A stretch of DNA of 5,286 nt from Methylococcaceae bacterium (GCA_028678445.1 JAJRDJ010000296.1:1-5286); one strand, 5' to 3'; positions 1-5,267 are shown, counted from the first letter of the stretch. The notes: generated from the letters alone by a model not told the origin. Program-made: numbers and translations.

Positions 1-486
1 GAAATAAAACCCCCGGAAGTGAAGGAGGAAAAGATGCCTGACCCCGAAACAGAACCCGAGCCAGAACCCGAAGCGCCGGAGCCTGACCAGGAACCGGCGG
101 AAGCGCCGGGTGATCAATTGGGTGTCGATGCCGAGGGCGGCGCGGGTAGCGATGGGTTTGGGCTGGTCGGCAAAAAGGGCGGTTCAGGACTCATCGGCGG
201 TGGCGGGGGCAACGCCATCATCTGGTATGGGCAGCATGTCCAGCGTGAGCTGACCGACGAACTGCACAAGACCCTGAGGGATCGGGCGCGGCAAACCAAA
301 TATACGGCCGTGCTGCATGTCTGGATCAAGCCCGATGGCAATATTGATCGGGTCGAACTGGTGAACTCCAGCGGCACAGCCGAAATAGACGAGGCCTTGA
401 AACTGGCCATCAGCCAGGTGCGAGGCCGTTTCAAACCCCCACCCGAACGCATGCCGCAGCCCTTGAAAATCCGCATACGTTCCTGA
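1..486 (+). CDS. tonB: TonB-family energy transducer, C-terminal part (5' end outside window)
   Basis: The frame is open from the first base, so the gene is cut by the window edge. The visible 161 residues match the periplasmic part of TonB, which couples the ExbB/ExbD proton channel in the inner membrane to outer-membrane transporters. The order is an acidic Pro/Glu-rich linker (about residues 1-35, PEPEPE repeats), a glycine-rich stretch (about 40-72, ending in five Gly), then a compact TonB C-terminal domain (about 75-161). That domain shows the family pattern PDG at 111-113, an SSG turn at 123-125, and a PPPERMP segment near 146-152 before the final strand. The N-terminal membrane anchor is missing only because of the edge. 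A GTG at 19 and an ATG at 34 are in frame, but the upstream codons (EIKPPEVKEE) already read as TonB linker, so neither is likely the main start. The porin gene follows 51 bp later, suggesting one operon. The family is clear; which TonB paralogue this is cannot be told. Confidence 0.88.
   Translation, partial: EIKPPEVKEEKMPDPETEPEPEPEAPEPDQEPAEAPGDQLGVDAEGGAGSDGFGLVGKKGGSGLIGGGGGNAIIWYGQHVQRELTDELHKTLRDRARQTKYTAVLHVWIKPDGNIDRVELVNSSGTAEIDEALKLAISQVRGRFKPPPERMPQPLKIRIRS
22..36 (+). promoter_or_regulatory. Internal Shine-Dalgarno-like site and ATG inside tonB
   Basis: A full AAGGAGG lies at 22-28, five bases before an in-frame ATG at 34. By sequence alone this is a stronger start signal than those of the porin and coiled-coil genes downstream. 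Initiation here would give a TonB form without membrane anchor, beginning in the Pro/Glu linker. The bases also encode Lys-Glu-Glu, common in such linkers, so the site may be a coding coincidence. Confidence 0.3.
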
Positions 487-537
487 CGCCCGTTGTGGCA
501 ATGGCCTCATTGACTATCAGACCCTTCGAGTAAGCTC

Positions 538-2394
538 ATGAGTAACCCCATCCTGGCCCAACGGCCGACATTCCAGACGACCCGGCAATACGCCCTGGGA
601 CTTTGCATCTCCCTGGCCTTCGGAGGTGTCTCCGATGTCATGGCAGCGACGGAAAAGGAAGAGTTGCTCAAGCTGAAGAACACCACCCTCAACCTGATTG
701 ACATGCTGGTCGAGCAGGGTGTCCTGGACAAGGACAAAGCCGCAACCATGGTCAAACGCGCCGAAAAAAAGGCAGCGGATGAAGCCAGGATCGAAGCCAG
801 GGAGGACGAGGCCAAGGAGAGTCGCGGTGGCGGCGTGGGTGCGGCGTCGGTAGTGGCCCCCTCCGCGTCTTCCCCCGTGGCGATGAAAAATCTGCCGGGT
901 GAGCCAGCGACCCGCTCGACTACGGGTAAGGGTCCGGTTCGAGTGACTTACGTACCAGATTTCGTCAAGGAAGAAATCAGCGCGGACGTTCGTAAAAAGT
1001 TGAAAAGCGAGGTCGTAAAGGAGGTGAAAGCCGACGCGAAACAGGAAATGTGGGGCATACCGGCGGCACTGCCGGAATGGGTGAAGCGCATTCAGCCGTT
1101 TGGCGATGTGCGGTTGCGTTATGAGGGACAATATTTCGGCTCCAACAATATCCCCAACAGTTACTATAACTGGCCGCTCATCAATCAGAATGGCGGGCTG
1201 CAAAATACCGTCAATCCCTTTTTGAACACGACCGAGAATCGGGATCGGTTCCGCGCGCGGGTCCGCTTTGGTTTTGAAACCGAGCTGGTCGAGGGGGTGA
1301 AGGCCAATATCCGTGTGTCGACGACCAACTCGGCCTATCCTTTTAGCCCCATTTCCACAAACCAGACGCTGGGACAGACTGGCGAGGGCTATCAAATCAT
1401 GCTGGACCGGGCGTTTCTGCAATACGATTACCTCGACGATCAGGGCCACGACTGGCTCAGTCTTTGGGGGGGCAAAACACCCAATCCCTGGTTCAGTACC
1501 GATAACGTCTTCGACCAGGACCTTAATTTCGAGGGATTCTCGGGCACCTTCCGCCTGCCGATTGGCGACATGAATACCACGGAGCTCAGAGGGTATAATG
1601 CCCCCAACACGGCCGGTGTCTTATGGTTCCAGCAGTTGAATCAAGGTTTCACCAAACCGAATGAGGTTTATTTGACGGCAGGCTTCTTCCCGCTACAGGA
1701 GACGCCGCTGGAGCCGCAATCGAAATGGATGGCAGCGGGCCAGTTGGGTCTGGATTATCTGGTGGCGGCGGAATCCCGGATCAAGACCGGTGTCGCCTAT
1801 TACAGTTTCCACAATACCCAGGCGCGCTTGAACCCGCCGGGGAGTACGATCAATGACTGGACCGCGCCCCAGTTTTTTACCCAGGGCAATAGCCTGGCCC
1901 AGATCAGCAATGATCTGGAGTCATCAACCGCGCCCCGGCTGGTCGGTCTTGCGTCGAAATTCGATGTATTCGATGTCATCGCTCAATATGATTATGTCGG
2001 TTTTGCGCCCAACCATATCCTGTTGACGGGAAACTACTCAAGGAACTTTGGTTTCAACCAAGAGCAGATCTACCAGTCCTTGGGTACCAATATTTCACCG
2101 GAGACCAACGCCTACCAGATTCGTCTGGATTTGGGCCGGCCTGACATGTTGGCCCTCGGCGACTGGAATGCCTGGGCGGCCTATAAATACCTGCAACGTG
2201 ATTCCGTACTGGATGCTTGGCCCGATTCCAACTTCCACCTCTCGGGCACCAATTCCAAGGGTTATATCCTGGGCGTCAACTATGGCCTGGCCAAGAACAT
2301 CTGGGCCAATCTTCGCTGGCTGTCTTCCTCGGTCATCACCGGGCCTACTTATGATGTCGATGTGCTGCTGGCCGACATCAACGCCCGCTTCTGA
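538..2394 (+). CDS. Putative porin (outer-membrane beta-barrel with helical N-terminal domain)
   Basis: This 618-residue protein most resembles the 'putative porin' family (Porin_5 type); I recognise it from sequence pattern, not from a search. Residues 1-36 look like a Sec signal peptide, with a hydrophobic run at 18-31 and likely cleavage after Val-Met-Ala (34-36). Residues 40-95 are charged and helical (a KNTTLNLIDMLVEQGVLDKDKA segment, then Lys/Glu/Ala-rich), followed by a Ser/Gly/Pro linker. A second conserved part runs from RVTYVPDFV (135-143) through an acidic/basic helix to WGIPAALPEW (from 172) and GDVRLRYE (189-196), the apparent first strand. The rest alternates aromatic and polar residues like transmembrane beta strands and ends in Phe, the usual C-terminal signal for barrel assembly. 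No TonB-receptor plug or clear TonB box is visible. The start has only a weak ribosome site (GAG/TAAG at 528-534), but it is the one that gives a complete signal peptide. The substrate is unknown. Confidence 0.82.
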   Translation: MSNPILAQRPTFQTTRQYALGLCISLAFGGVSDVMAATEKEELLKLKNTTLNLIDMLVEQGVLDKDKAATMVKRAEKKAADEARIEAREDEAKESRGGGVGAASVVAPSASSPVAMKNLPGEPATRSTTGKGPVRVTYVPDFVKEEISADVRKKLKSEVVKEVKADAKQEMWGIPAALPEWVKRIQPFGDVRLRYEGQYFGSNNIPNSYYNWPLINQNGGLQNTVNPFLNTTENRDRFRARVRFGFETELVEGVKANIRVSTTNSAYPFSPISTNQTLGQTGEGYQIMLDRAFLQYDYLDDQGHDWLSLWGGKTPNPWFSTDNVFDQDLNFEGFSGTFRLPIGDMNTTELRGYNAPNTAGVLWFQQLNQGFTKPNEVYLTAGFFPLQETPLEPQSKWMAAGQLGLDYLVAAESRIKTGVAYYSFHNTQARLNPPGSTINDWTAPQFFTQGNSLAQISNDLESSTAPRLVGLASKFDVFDVIAQYDYVGFAPNHILLTGNYSRNFGFNQEQIYQSLGTNISPETNAYQIRLDLGRPDMLALGDWNAWAAYKYLQRDSVLDAWPDSNFHLSGTNSKGYILGVNYGLAKNIWANLRWLSSSVITGPTYDVDVLLADINARF

Positions 2395-2416
2395 ACCTGA
2401 TAACTGAGCTGCCGCG

Positions 2417-3166
2417 ATGCATATGATGAAATCAAGCCGGATATCCGTTGGATCTCAAGCGCTTCGATGCGGGTTTTCCCAAGTGCCAGTGTTTCTGTCT
2501 TTATTGGCAGTAATCATTGCTAGTGACGCCCTCGGCGCTGAAAAAAAGGGTGGTTCGGATATTGTGCAAACCCTGAACAAGGCGCAGGGAATGCTCAGGC
2601 AGCTCAGCCAGGAAAAGGCGGAGCTGGAAGCCAAAACGGCCAGTTTGGAAAAGGAGCTCGCGGACACCAAAAAAACCCTGGAGGATCGGGGCAAGCAGCT
2701 AGAAACGAGGGCCAAGGAGTTGCAGGTAATGCAGGTCGAAGTCAAGCATAAGGCGGACACCTTGGCGGCTCTAGAAAAAAATAACGGGATTCTCAAAAAC
2801 AATAACGAAATACTTAAGACCCATCTAGAGAAACTCAAGCAACAATATGGGGAGCAGAATCAGGCTTTGCAGGAGCAGTCGCGCCGCTTGTCCGCTGAGC
2901 TGACCGCCAGCCAGCAGGATAACGCCCTGCTCGTCCGCGCGGTGAAGGAACGAGCCGAGTGGATAGACAAATGCACCAAGCGCAATGGGCAACTCATCAA
3001 AACCAACAAGGATATCCTGGACCATGTTCGTGACAAGAGCTTCTGGGAAAGCCTCCAGGAAGCCGAGCCTCTCACGGGTATTGCCTCCGTGGCCAAGGAG
3101 AACAAGCTCGAGGAATACCGCTACAAGCTGAATGATCTCAGGGTAACGCCCTGGAATGATCAGTGA
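2417..3166 (+). CDS. Exported periplasmic coiled-coil protein of unknown function
   Basis: This 249-residue protein begins 22 bp after the porin stop, so the two are very likely co-transcribed. The N-terminus carries a signal peptide: basic residues at 5-17, a hydrophobic core at about 23-35, and likely cleavage after Leu-Gly-Ala (39-41). The mature part is dominated by Glu/Lys/Gln/Leu-rich heptads from about 47 to 180, predicting a long coiled coil. After it comes a non-repetitive module (about 182-249) with a single Cys186, an Asn/Lys-rich helix, an EPLTGI motif (217-222) and an ENKLEEYRYKL helix near the end. This C-terminal part looks like the conserved functional end; I do not recognise a named family. 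Starts at 2417, 2423 and 2426 are all possible (Met-His-Met-Met); none has a strong ribosome site and all keep the signal peptide. Automatic annotations of such proteins as DNA-repair or chromosome-segregation factors would be coiled-coil artefacts. A periplasmic partner or spacer for the TonB/porin pair is inference. Confidence 0.8.
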   Translation: MHMMKSSRISVGSQALRCGFSQVPVFLSLLAVIIASDALGAEKKGGSDIVQTLNKAQGMLRQLSQEKAELEAKTASLEKELADTKKTLEDRGKQLETRAKELQVMQVEVKHKADTLAALEKNNGILKNNNEILKTHLEKLKQQYGEQNQALQEQSRRLSAELTASQQDNALLVRAVKERAEWIDKCTKRNGQLIKTNKDILDHVRDKSFWESLQEAEPLTGIASVAKENKLEEYRYKLNDLRVTPWNDQ

Positions 3167-3175
3167 CGCGGCTCA

Positions 3176-3204
3176 TGACATAGGCAGGTTTAAAGCCCAT
3201 GTCA
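3176..3204 (+). terminator. Stem-loop between convergent genes, possible terminator
   Basis: TGACAT (3176-3181) pairs with ATGTCA (3199-3204). After one A/C mismatch, GGC (3183-3185) pairs with GCC (3195-3197), around a 9-base AT-rich loop. It starts 10 bases after the coiled-coil gene stop, where a terminator is expected. A run of seven T follows at 3217-3223, but it is 12 bases from the stem, so this is not a classical intrinsic terminator. The opposing gene ends at 3256, so the structure may also serve the minus strand, where no T-run follows it. Confidence 0.4.
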
Positions 3205-3255
3205 GGTCAAGCTATCTTTTTTTATGAGTTGGCGAGGAAAAGCGTGGCAACCAGG

Positions 3256-3486
3256 CTAACCCGTGAAAAATTCCGTTGGGTATGGTTGCTTGACCGGATG
3301 AATTTCAATCCTTCCCTCAATCAAGGTATTGATGAAATCAACCAGAGGTATTTTCTGGTTTCTCTCAAACCCTCTGATCCAGCCATCATTCTGATACTGT
3401 ACGTTTAACATACCCGTTTCTTCATCAAGCCCAATGATCTGGAACTTGCTGCGGGTTACTGAATCCCTGGCGATATTATTTGGCAT
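3256..3486 (-). CDS. Small hypothetical protein, 76 residues
   Basis: The start ATG at 3486 has a good ribosome site: TAAGGA on the minus strand (3492-3497) with five bases before the ATG. The protein has no signal peptide, membrane segment or cysteine, so it is probably cytoplasmic. Residues about 13-38 (KFQIIGLDEETGMLNVQYQN then DGW) look like three short beta strands joined by turns, as in a small beta-barrel or SH3-like fold; residues 45-60 look helical. I recognise no family. By hand count 99 of 231 bases are G or C (43%), well below the neighbouring genes, which hints at separate origin or transfer. It lies 130 bp downstream of the 196-residue lipoprotein gene on the same strand and may be read from that transcript. 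The opposite-strand frame over it (3199-3408) has no ribosome site and a less protein-like composition. Confidence 0.68.
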   Translation of the reverse strand: MPNNIARDSVTRSKFQIIGLDEETGMLNVQYQNDGWIRGFERNQKIPLVDFINTLIEGRIEIHPVKQPYPTEFFTG

Positions 3487-3491
3487 GACAA

Positions 3492-3497
3492 TCCTTA
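3492..3497 (-). promoter_or_regulatory. Ribosome binding site of the 76-residue gene
   Basis: The minus strand reads TAAGGA, five bases before the ATG at 3486. This supports the start and argues that the minus strand is the coding strand here. Confidence 0.6.
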
Positions 3498-3578
3498 CGT
3501 TACTTCTTGGCCACAGGCATCTGCGGTGTCCACGAAGGCTTGGAAATTGGCCAGTGGTTGCTGGGGGTGTGGTCCTTA

Positions 3579-3611
3579 TTTCGGGTTTTGAATAACTCAG
3601 CCCGAAACCCG
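3579..3611 (-). other. Stem-loop with two alternative pairings between minus-strand genes
   Basis: TTTCGGG (3579-3585) can pair with CCCGAAA (3601-3607), or the shifted CGGGTTT (3582-3588) can pair with AAACCCG (3605-3611). Each gives a perfect 7-bp stem with a loop of 15-16 bases. It begins just after the tandem stop codons of the 196-residue lipoprotein gene. No T-run follows on the minus strand, so an RNA-stability or processing element is as likely as a terminator. Confidence 0.35.
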
Positions 3612-3616
3612 GCTCA

Positions 3617-4207
3617 TCACGGCCAAGGCCCGGTCAATACTTTCTTTGCACCCCCTCGAAGGGAGATTTTCTTTACCACGCTACCCTCCTCCACATCCAT
3701 ATCTTCTTGGGACAGACCAAAATTGTAGGTCATCTCCTGAAATTTACCCAGCCACTGCACATCAGCGACTACCAGGAAGTCCCCGTCGGCCACATTGCTA
3801 AAGGCAAAGTTCCCTTTGCTGTCGCACACAGTCTTGCGGGAGGCAGCCTGGAAAGCTTCCTCTCCCTCGAATTTCATCGATTTACCCCGGTTGGCGAGTC
3901 GATAGGCCATGTCCGTAACGGGTTTCCCGTAGTACCTCAGGGCCCATTCACGAGCATAGTCCGTGTAGGGGACTAAAGTAACCTCGCGGCCCGCGCACGA
4001 CACATACGTAGCGGGGTCTCCCAGCACCCTCCCGCGATCCGCTTGGTAGAGTATGGTGCCGATAATCTGGTTGGGTCCCGGCACCAGCAGAGCGGCGGCT
4101 TCCTTCTGATCAAAGGCAACGGGAAGTCTGACTAGCGTCGGGCTACATGCCGTCAATGCCAGGTTCATCGCCAATCCACCGGTAACGCCTACGAGAAAAG
4201 TCTTCAT
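3617..4207 (-). CDS. Lipoprotein with carboxypeptidase-regulatory-like domain
   Basis: This 196-residue protein starts with a lipoprotein signal peptide: Lys2, a hydrophobic stretch, and the lipobox Leu-Thr-Ala-Cys at 18-21. Ser at +2 (not Asp) suggests sorting to the outer membrane. The mature part holds a beta-rich domain of the style seen in carboxypeptidase-regulatory-like (transthyretin/Ig-like) proteins. It has a GREVTLVPYTDYAREW strand and helix ending in a YYG, then a KTVCDSKGNFAFSNVADGDFLVV stretch in which a Cys-X-X-X-Gly-Asn-Phe turn leads into 'F-x-x-V-x-x-G-x-F-x-V-x-x-x-x-W'. Two further cysteines (in YVSCAG and TVCDSKG) could form a disulfide. The start at 4207 is chosen because the next Met (14) would destroy the signal peptide, although no Shine-Dalgarno sequence is visible before it. 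Two TGA stops follow each other at 3619-3614. The function is unknown; such domains often bind or stabilise surface proteins. The domain call is from pattern memory. Confidence 0.75.
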   Translation of the reverse strand: MKTFLVGVTGGLAMNLALTACSPTLVRLPVAFDQKEAAALLVPGPNQIIGTILYQADRGRVLGDPATYVSCAGREVTLVPYTDYAREWALRYYGKPVTDMAYRLANRGKSMKFEGEEAFQAASRKTVCDSKGNFAFSNVADGDFLVVADVQWLGKFQEMTYNFGLSQEDMDVEEGSVVKKISLRGGAKKVLTGPWP

Positions 4208-4244
4208 GATTAGGGGGATAGATGATTACGGAAGGCGATTATGG
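4208..4244 (-). repeat. Three CCNTAATC repeats before the lipoprotein start
   Basis: On the minus strand CCATAATC (4244-4237), CCGTAATC (4231-4224) and CCCTAATC (4215-4208) occur with centre spacings of 13 and 16 bp. Only the third base varies. The first overlaps the predicted -10 element and the last abuts the ATG. They may be operator half-sites or leader RNA binding sites; chance cannot be excluded. Confidence 0.5.
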
Positions 4245-4246
4245 CA
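4238..4246 (-). promoter_or_regulatory. Predicted extended -10 promoter element for the 196-residue lipoprotein gene
   Basis: The minus strand reads TGC followed by CATAAT, a five-of-six match to the sigma-70 -10 hexamer with the TGN extension. No good -35 hexamer lies 16-18 bp upstream, as is usual for extended -10 promoters. Transcription would begin near 4231 and leave a leader of about 24 bases without a Shine-Dalgarno sequence. Confidence 0.4.
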
Positions 4247-4316
4247 GAAAAGGCACACAACGCTCTACCTTGTTGATATGACGAACGCGCACCGTATCGG
4301 AGATGTCTAATAGCCG

Positions 4317-4332
4317 TACGCAATATTACGTA
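4317..4332. promoter_or_regulatory. Imperfect 16-bp palindrome, possible operator
   Basis: TACGCAATATTACGTA pairs at seven of eight symmetric positions around an AATATT core. It lies about 75 bp upstream of the predicted -10 of the 196-residue lipoprotein gene, in non-coding DNA. The size and symmetry fit a dimeric regulator site, but no known consensus is matched. Confidence 0.3.
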
Positions 4333-4368
4333 GATTTCAGTCAGGAACGTATGCCGCCATTCATGGCC

Positions 4369-4382
4369 GCCAGTTAACTGGC
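4369..4382. other. Perfect 14-bp palindrome downstream of the 252-residue lipoprotein gene
   Basis: GCCAGTTAACTGGC is fully self-complementary, 75 bp past the TGA of the 4457-5215 gene. As RNA it could form a GCCAG/CTGGC stem with a TTAA loop, but no T-run follows on either strand, so a simple intrinsic terminator is not supported. A protein-binding site or a Rho-associated 3' end structure is possible. Confidence 0.3.
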
Positions 4383-4456
4383 CGGGTTAATGAGACTGGC
4401 TGCGGGTGTGTCGGCCAAATGCGGAATGGGCTTCCTCCGGCCAGAGAACCGCAACC

Positions 4457-5215
4457 TCAGTGAGGCTCGGCGCTGCCGTGAGCGTGTCCGCCGCTCAACG
4501 CGACGATTTTCTGGACGATCGGGTCTGTCTCCATGTCCCCCAGATCGCTGTAATCTATGTGCCGGTAGTGATTGAGCTGACTCTCGGGCGTGGGTAGCCT
4601 GGGCGCCTTTGCCATGGGCCAGCACTGTTCGAGAGAGAGGCTGTCGGTGCCGGTGGGAGAGGTTTTCTGTATGCGCGCCGGCAGCTTGAGAGCGGGCAGC
4701 CAGTCAATTTTTGTGTCGACGCCCGCGAGCTGGCCCGCATAGGTTTCCAGGACAAGGCCACCCTTGGCGGTTTTCCCCTGGAGCGTAAGCGCTTTGCCGA
4801 ATAATCCCGGGTCGACTATGGACCAAACGGAAGCCCAGACCGGCAGGCGGCCGGCGGCTTTAAGGTCACCGGTCGAATAGTCCAGCGCGACCTTTTCATC
4901 CGTGAACACATGGGTCAGGGTCAAGCGGCCCTGTGTGTCGCGTTCCCAGATCTCACCCTGCCGGGTCGCCCCGTCGTAGGATTCGGTCCGTTGGGGCTCT
5001 CGGATGAATTCCCAGGAAGAATGCAAATTGGGGTCGCCATGAACCGTCTCCTTCCGATAACGGCAGGTCATGGGATCGTCTGCGGATATGGCCGCCAAAG
5101 CCGTGGCATCGAGCTTCGTGCTGTCATGCGGCAACTTTAGGGCACATCCTGCCGTGAGCAGGCTAGCGAGCACCAAGGCGAGATCCCTCAGCAGGAAAGG
5201 AAATTCTCGATTCAT
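4457..5215 (-). CDS. Outer-membrane-type lipoprotein of unknown function with His/Asp-rich tail
   Basis: This 252-residue protein has a lipoprotein signal peptide with hydrophobic residues at 12-20 and a lipobox-like Leu-Thr-Ala-Gly-Cys ending at Cys24. Ala at +2 suggests outer-membrane sorting. The start is well supported: GAGGAG (minus strand, 5226-5221) sits five bases before the ATG. The body (about 50-195) alternates strand-like segments (WEFIREPQRTESYDG, GEIWERD, LTLTHVFTDEKVALDY, then WASVWSIVDPGLFGKAL and IDWLPALKLPARI). It recalls proteins that fold as a curved sheet, such as LolA/LolB-like lipoproteins, but I cannot name a family. Cys51 and Cys198 may form a disulfide. The C-terminal 39 residues are rich in His and acidic residues (NHYRHIDYSDLGDMETD, then GGHAHG and a final His), which may bind metal. 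It lies upstream of the other lipoprotein gene, across a 249-bp gap. Its link to the TonB/porin unit is only by proximity. Confidence 0.78.
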   Translation of the reverse strand: MNREFPFLLRDLALVLASLLTAGCALKLPHDSTKLDATALAAISADDPMTCRYRKETVHGDPNLHSSWEFIREPQRTESYDGATRQGEIWERDTQGRLTLTHVFTDEKVALDYSTGDLKAAGRLPVWASVWSIVDPGLFGKALTLQGKTAKGGLVLETYAGQLAGVDTKIDWLPALKLPARIQKTSPTGTDSLSLEQCWPMAKAPRLPTPESQLNHYRHIDYSDLGDMETDPIVQKIVALSGGHAHGSAEPH

Positions 5216-5220
5216 CGTTT

Positions 5221-5226
5221 CTCCTC
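5221..5226 (-). promoter_or_regulatory. Ribosome binding site of the 252-residue lipoprotein gene
   Basis: The minus strand reads GAGGAG, five bases before the ATG at 5215. It fixes the start and lies only a few bases after the T-run of the terminator upstream. Confidence 0.7.
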
Positions 5227-5231
5227 GAGAT

Positions 5232-5267
5232 AAAAAGAAACGGCGAGGGTGCTGAACGCCCCCGCCG
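5232..5267 (-). terminator. Intrinsic terminator or attenuator upstream of the 252-residue lipoprotein gene
   Basis: On the minus strand CGGCGGGGG (5267-5259) pairs with CCCTCGCCG (5249-5241) in a 9-bp stem with one G-U pair and a 9-base loop. The T-rich run TTTCTTTTT follows at 5240-5232, the classical intrinsic terminator form. It probably ends a minus-strand gene lying beyond the window; a TAA is present at 5274-5272, but the frame cannot be checked. The space from the T-run to the ATG at 5215 is only 16 bases, so no promoter fits between, and the stem may act as an attenuator or partial terminator within an operon. Confidence 0.65.

Noticed and set aside
510..538. TTGACT at 510-515 as a -35 element for a porin promoter
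   Set aside because: No -10-like hexamer lies 16-18 bp downstream before the start codon, and the close spacing fits operon transcription instead.
517..1449. Long minus-strand frame of 310 codons antisense to the porin gene
   Set aside because: It lies opposite a gene with signal peptide, family motifs and a terminal Phe. Its own translation is His/Arg/Leu-rich without domain pattern, and no ribosome site supports it.
2048..2407. Plus-strand frame of 119 codons over the end of the porin gene
   Set aside because: It is a shifted frame of the porin, rich in Trp/Pro/Arg as expected of a shadow, and runs past the porin stop only by 13 bases.
3199..3408. Plus-strand frame of 69 codons
   Set aside because: It overlaps the minus-strand 76-residue gene, has no ribosome site before its ATG, starts within the stem-loop, and has a less protein-like composition.
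3507..3728. Plus-strand frame of 73 codons
   Set aside because: It crosses the end of the 196-residue lipoprotein gene on the other strand, has no ribosome site, and shows no domain-like pattern.
4208..4250. Fur or Zur box over the lipoprotein promoter
   Set aside because: The GATTA-type repeats are direct, not inverted, and do not match the 19-bp Fur consensus or the Zur consensus.
4374..4625. Minus-strand Arg/His-rich frame of 83 codons
   Set aside because: It overlaps the 3' end of the 252-residue lipoprotein gene in another frame; the Arg-rich composition is typical of a shadow in GC-rich DNA.
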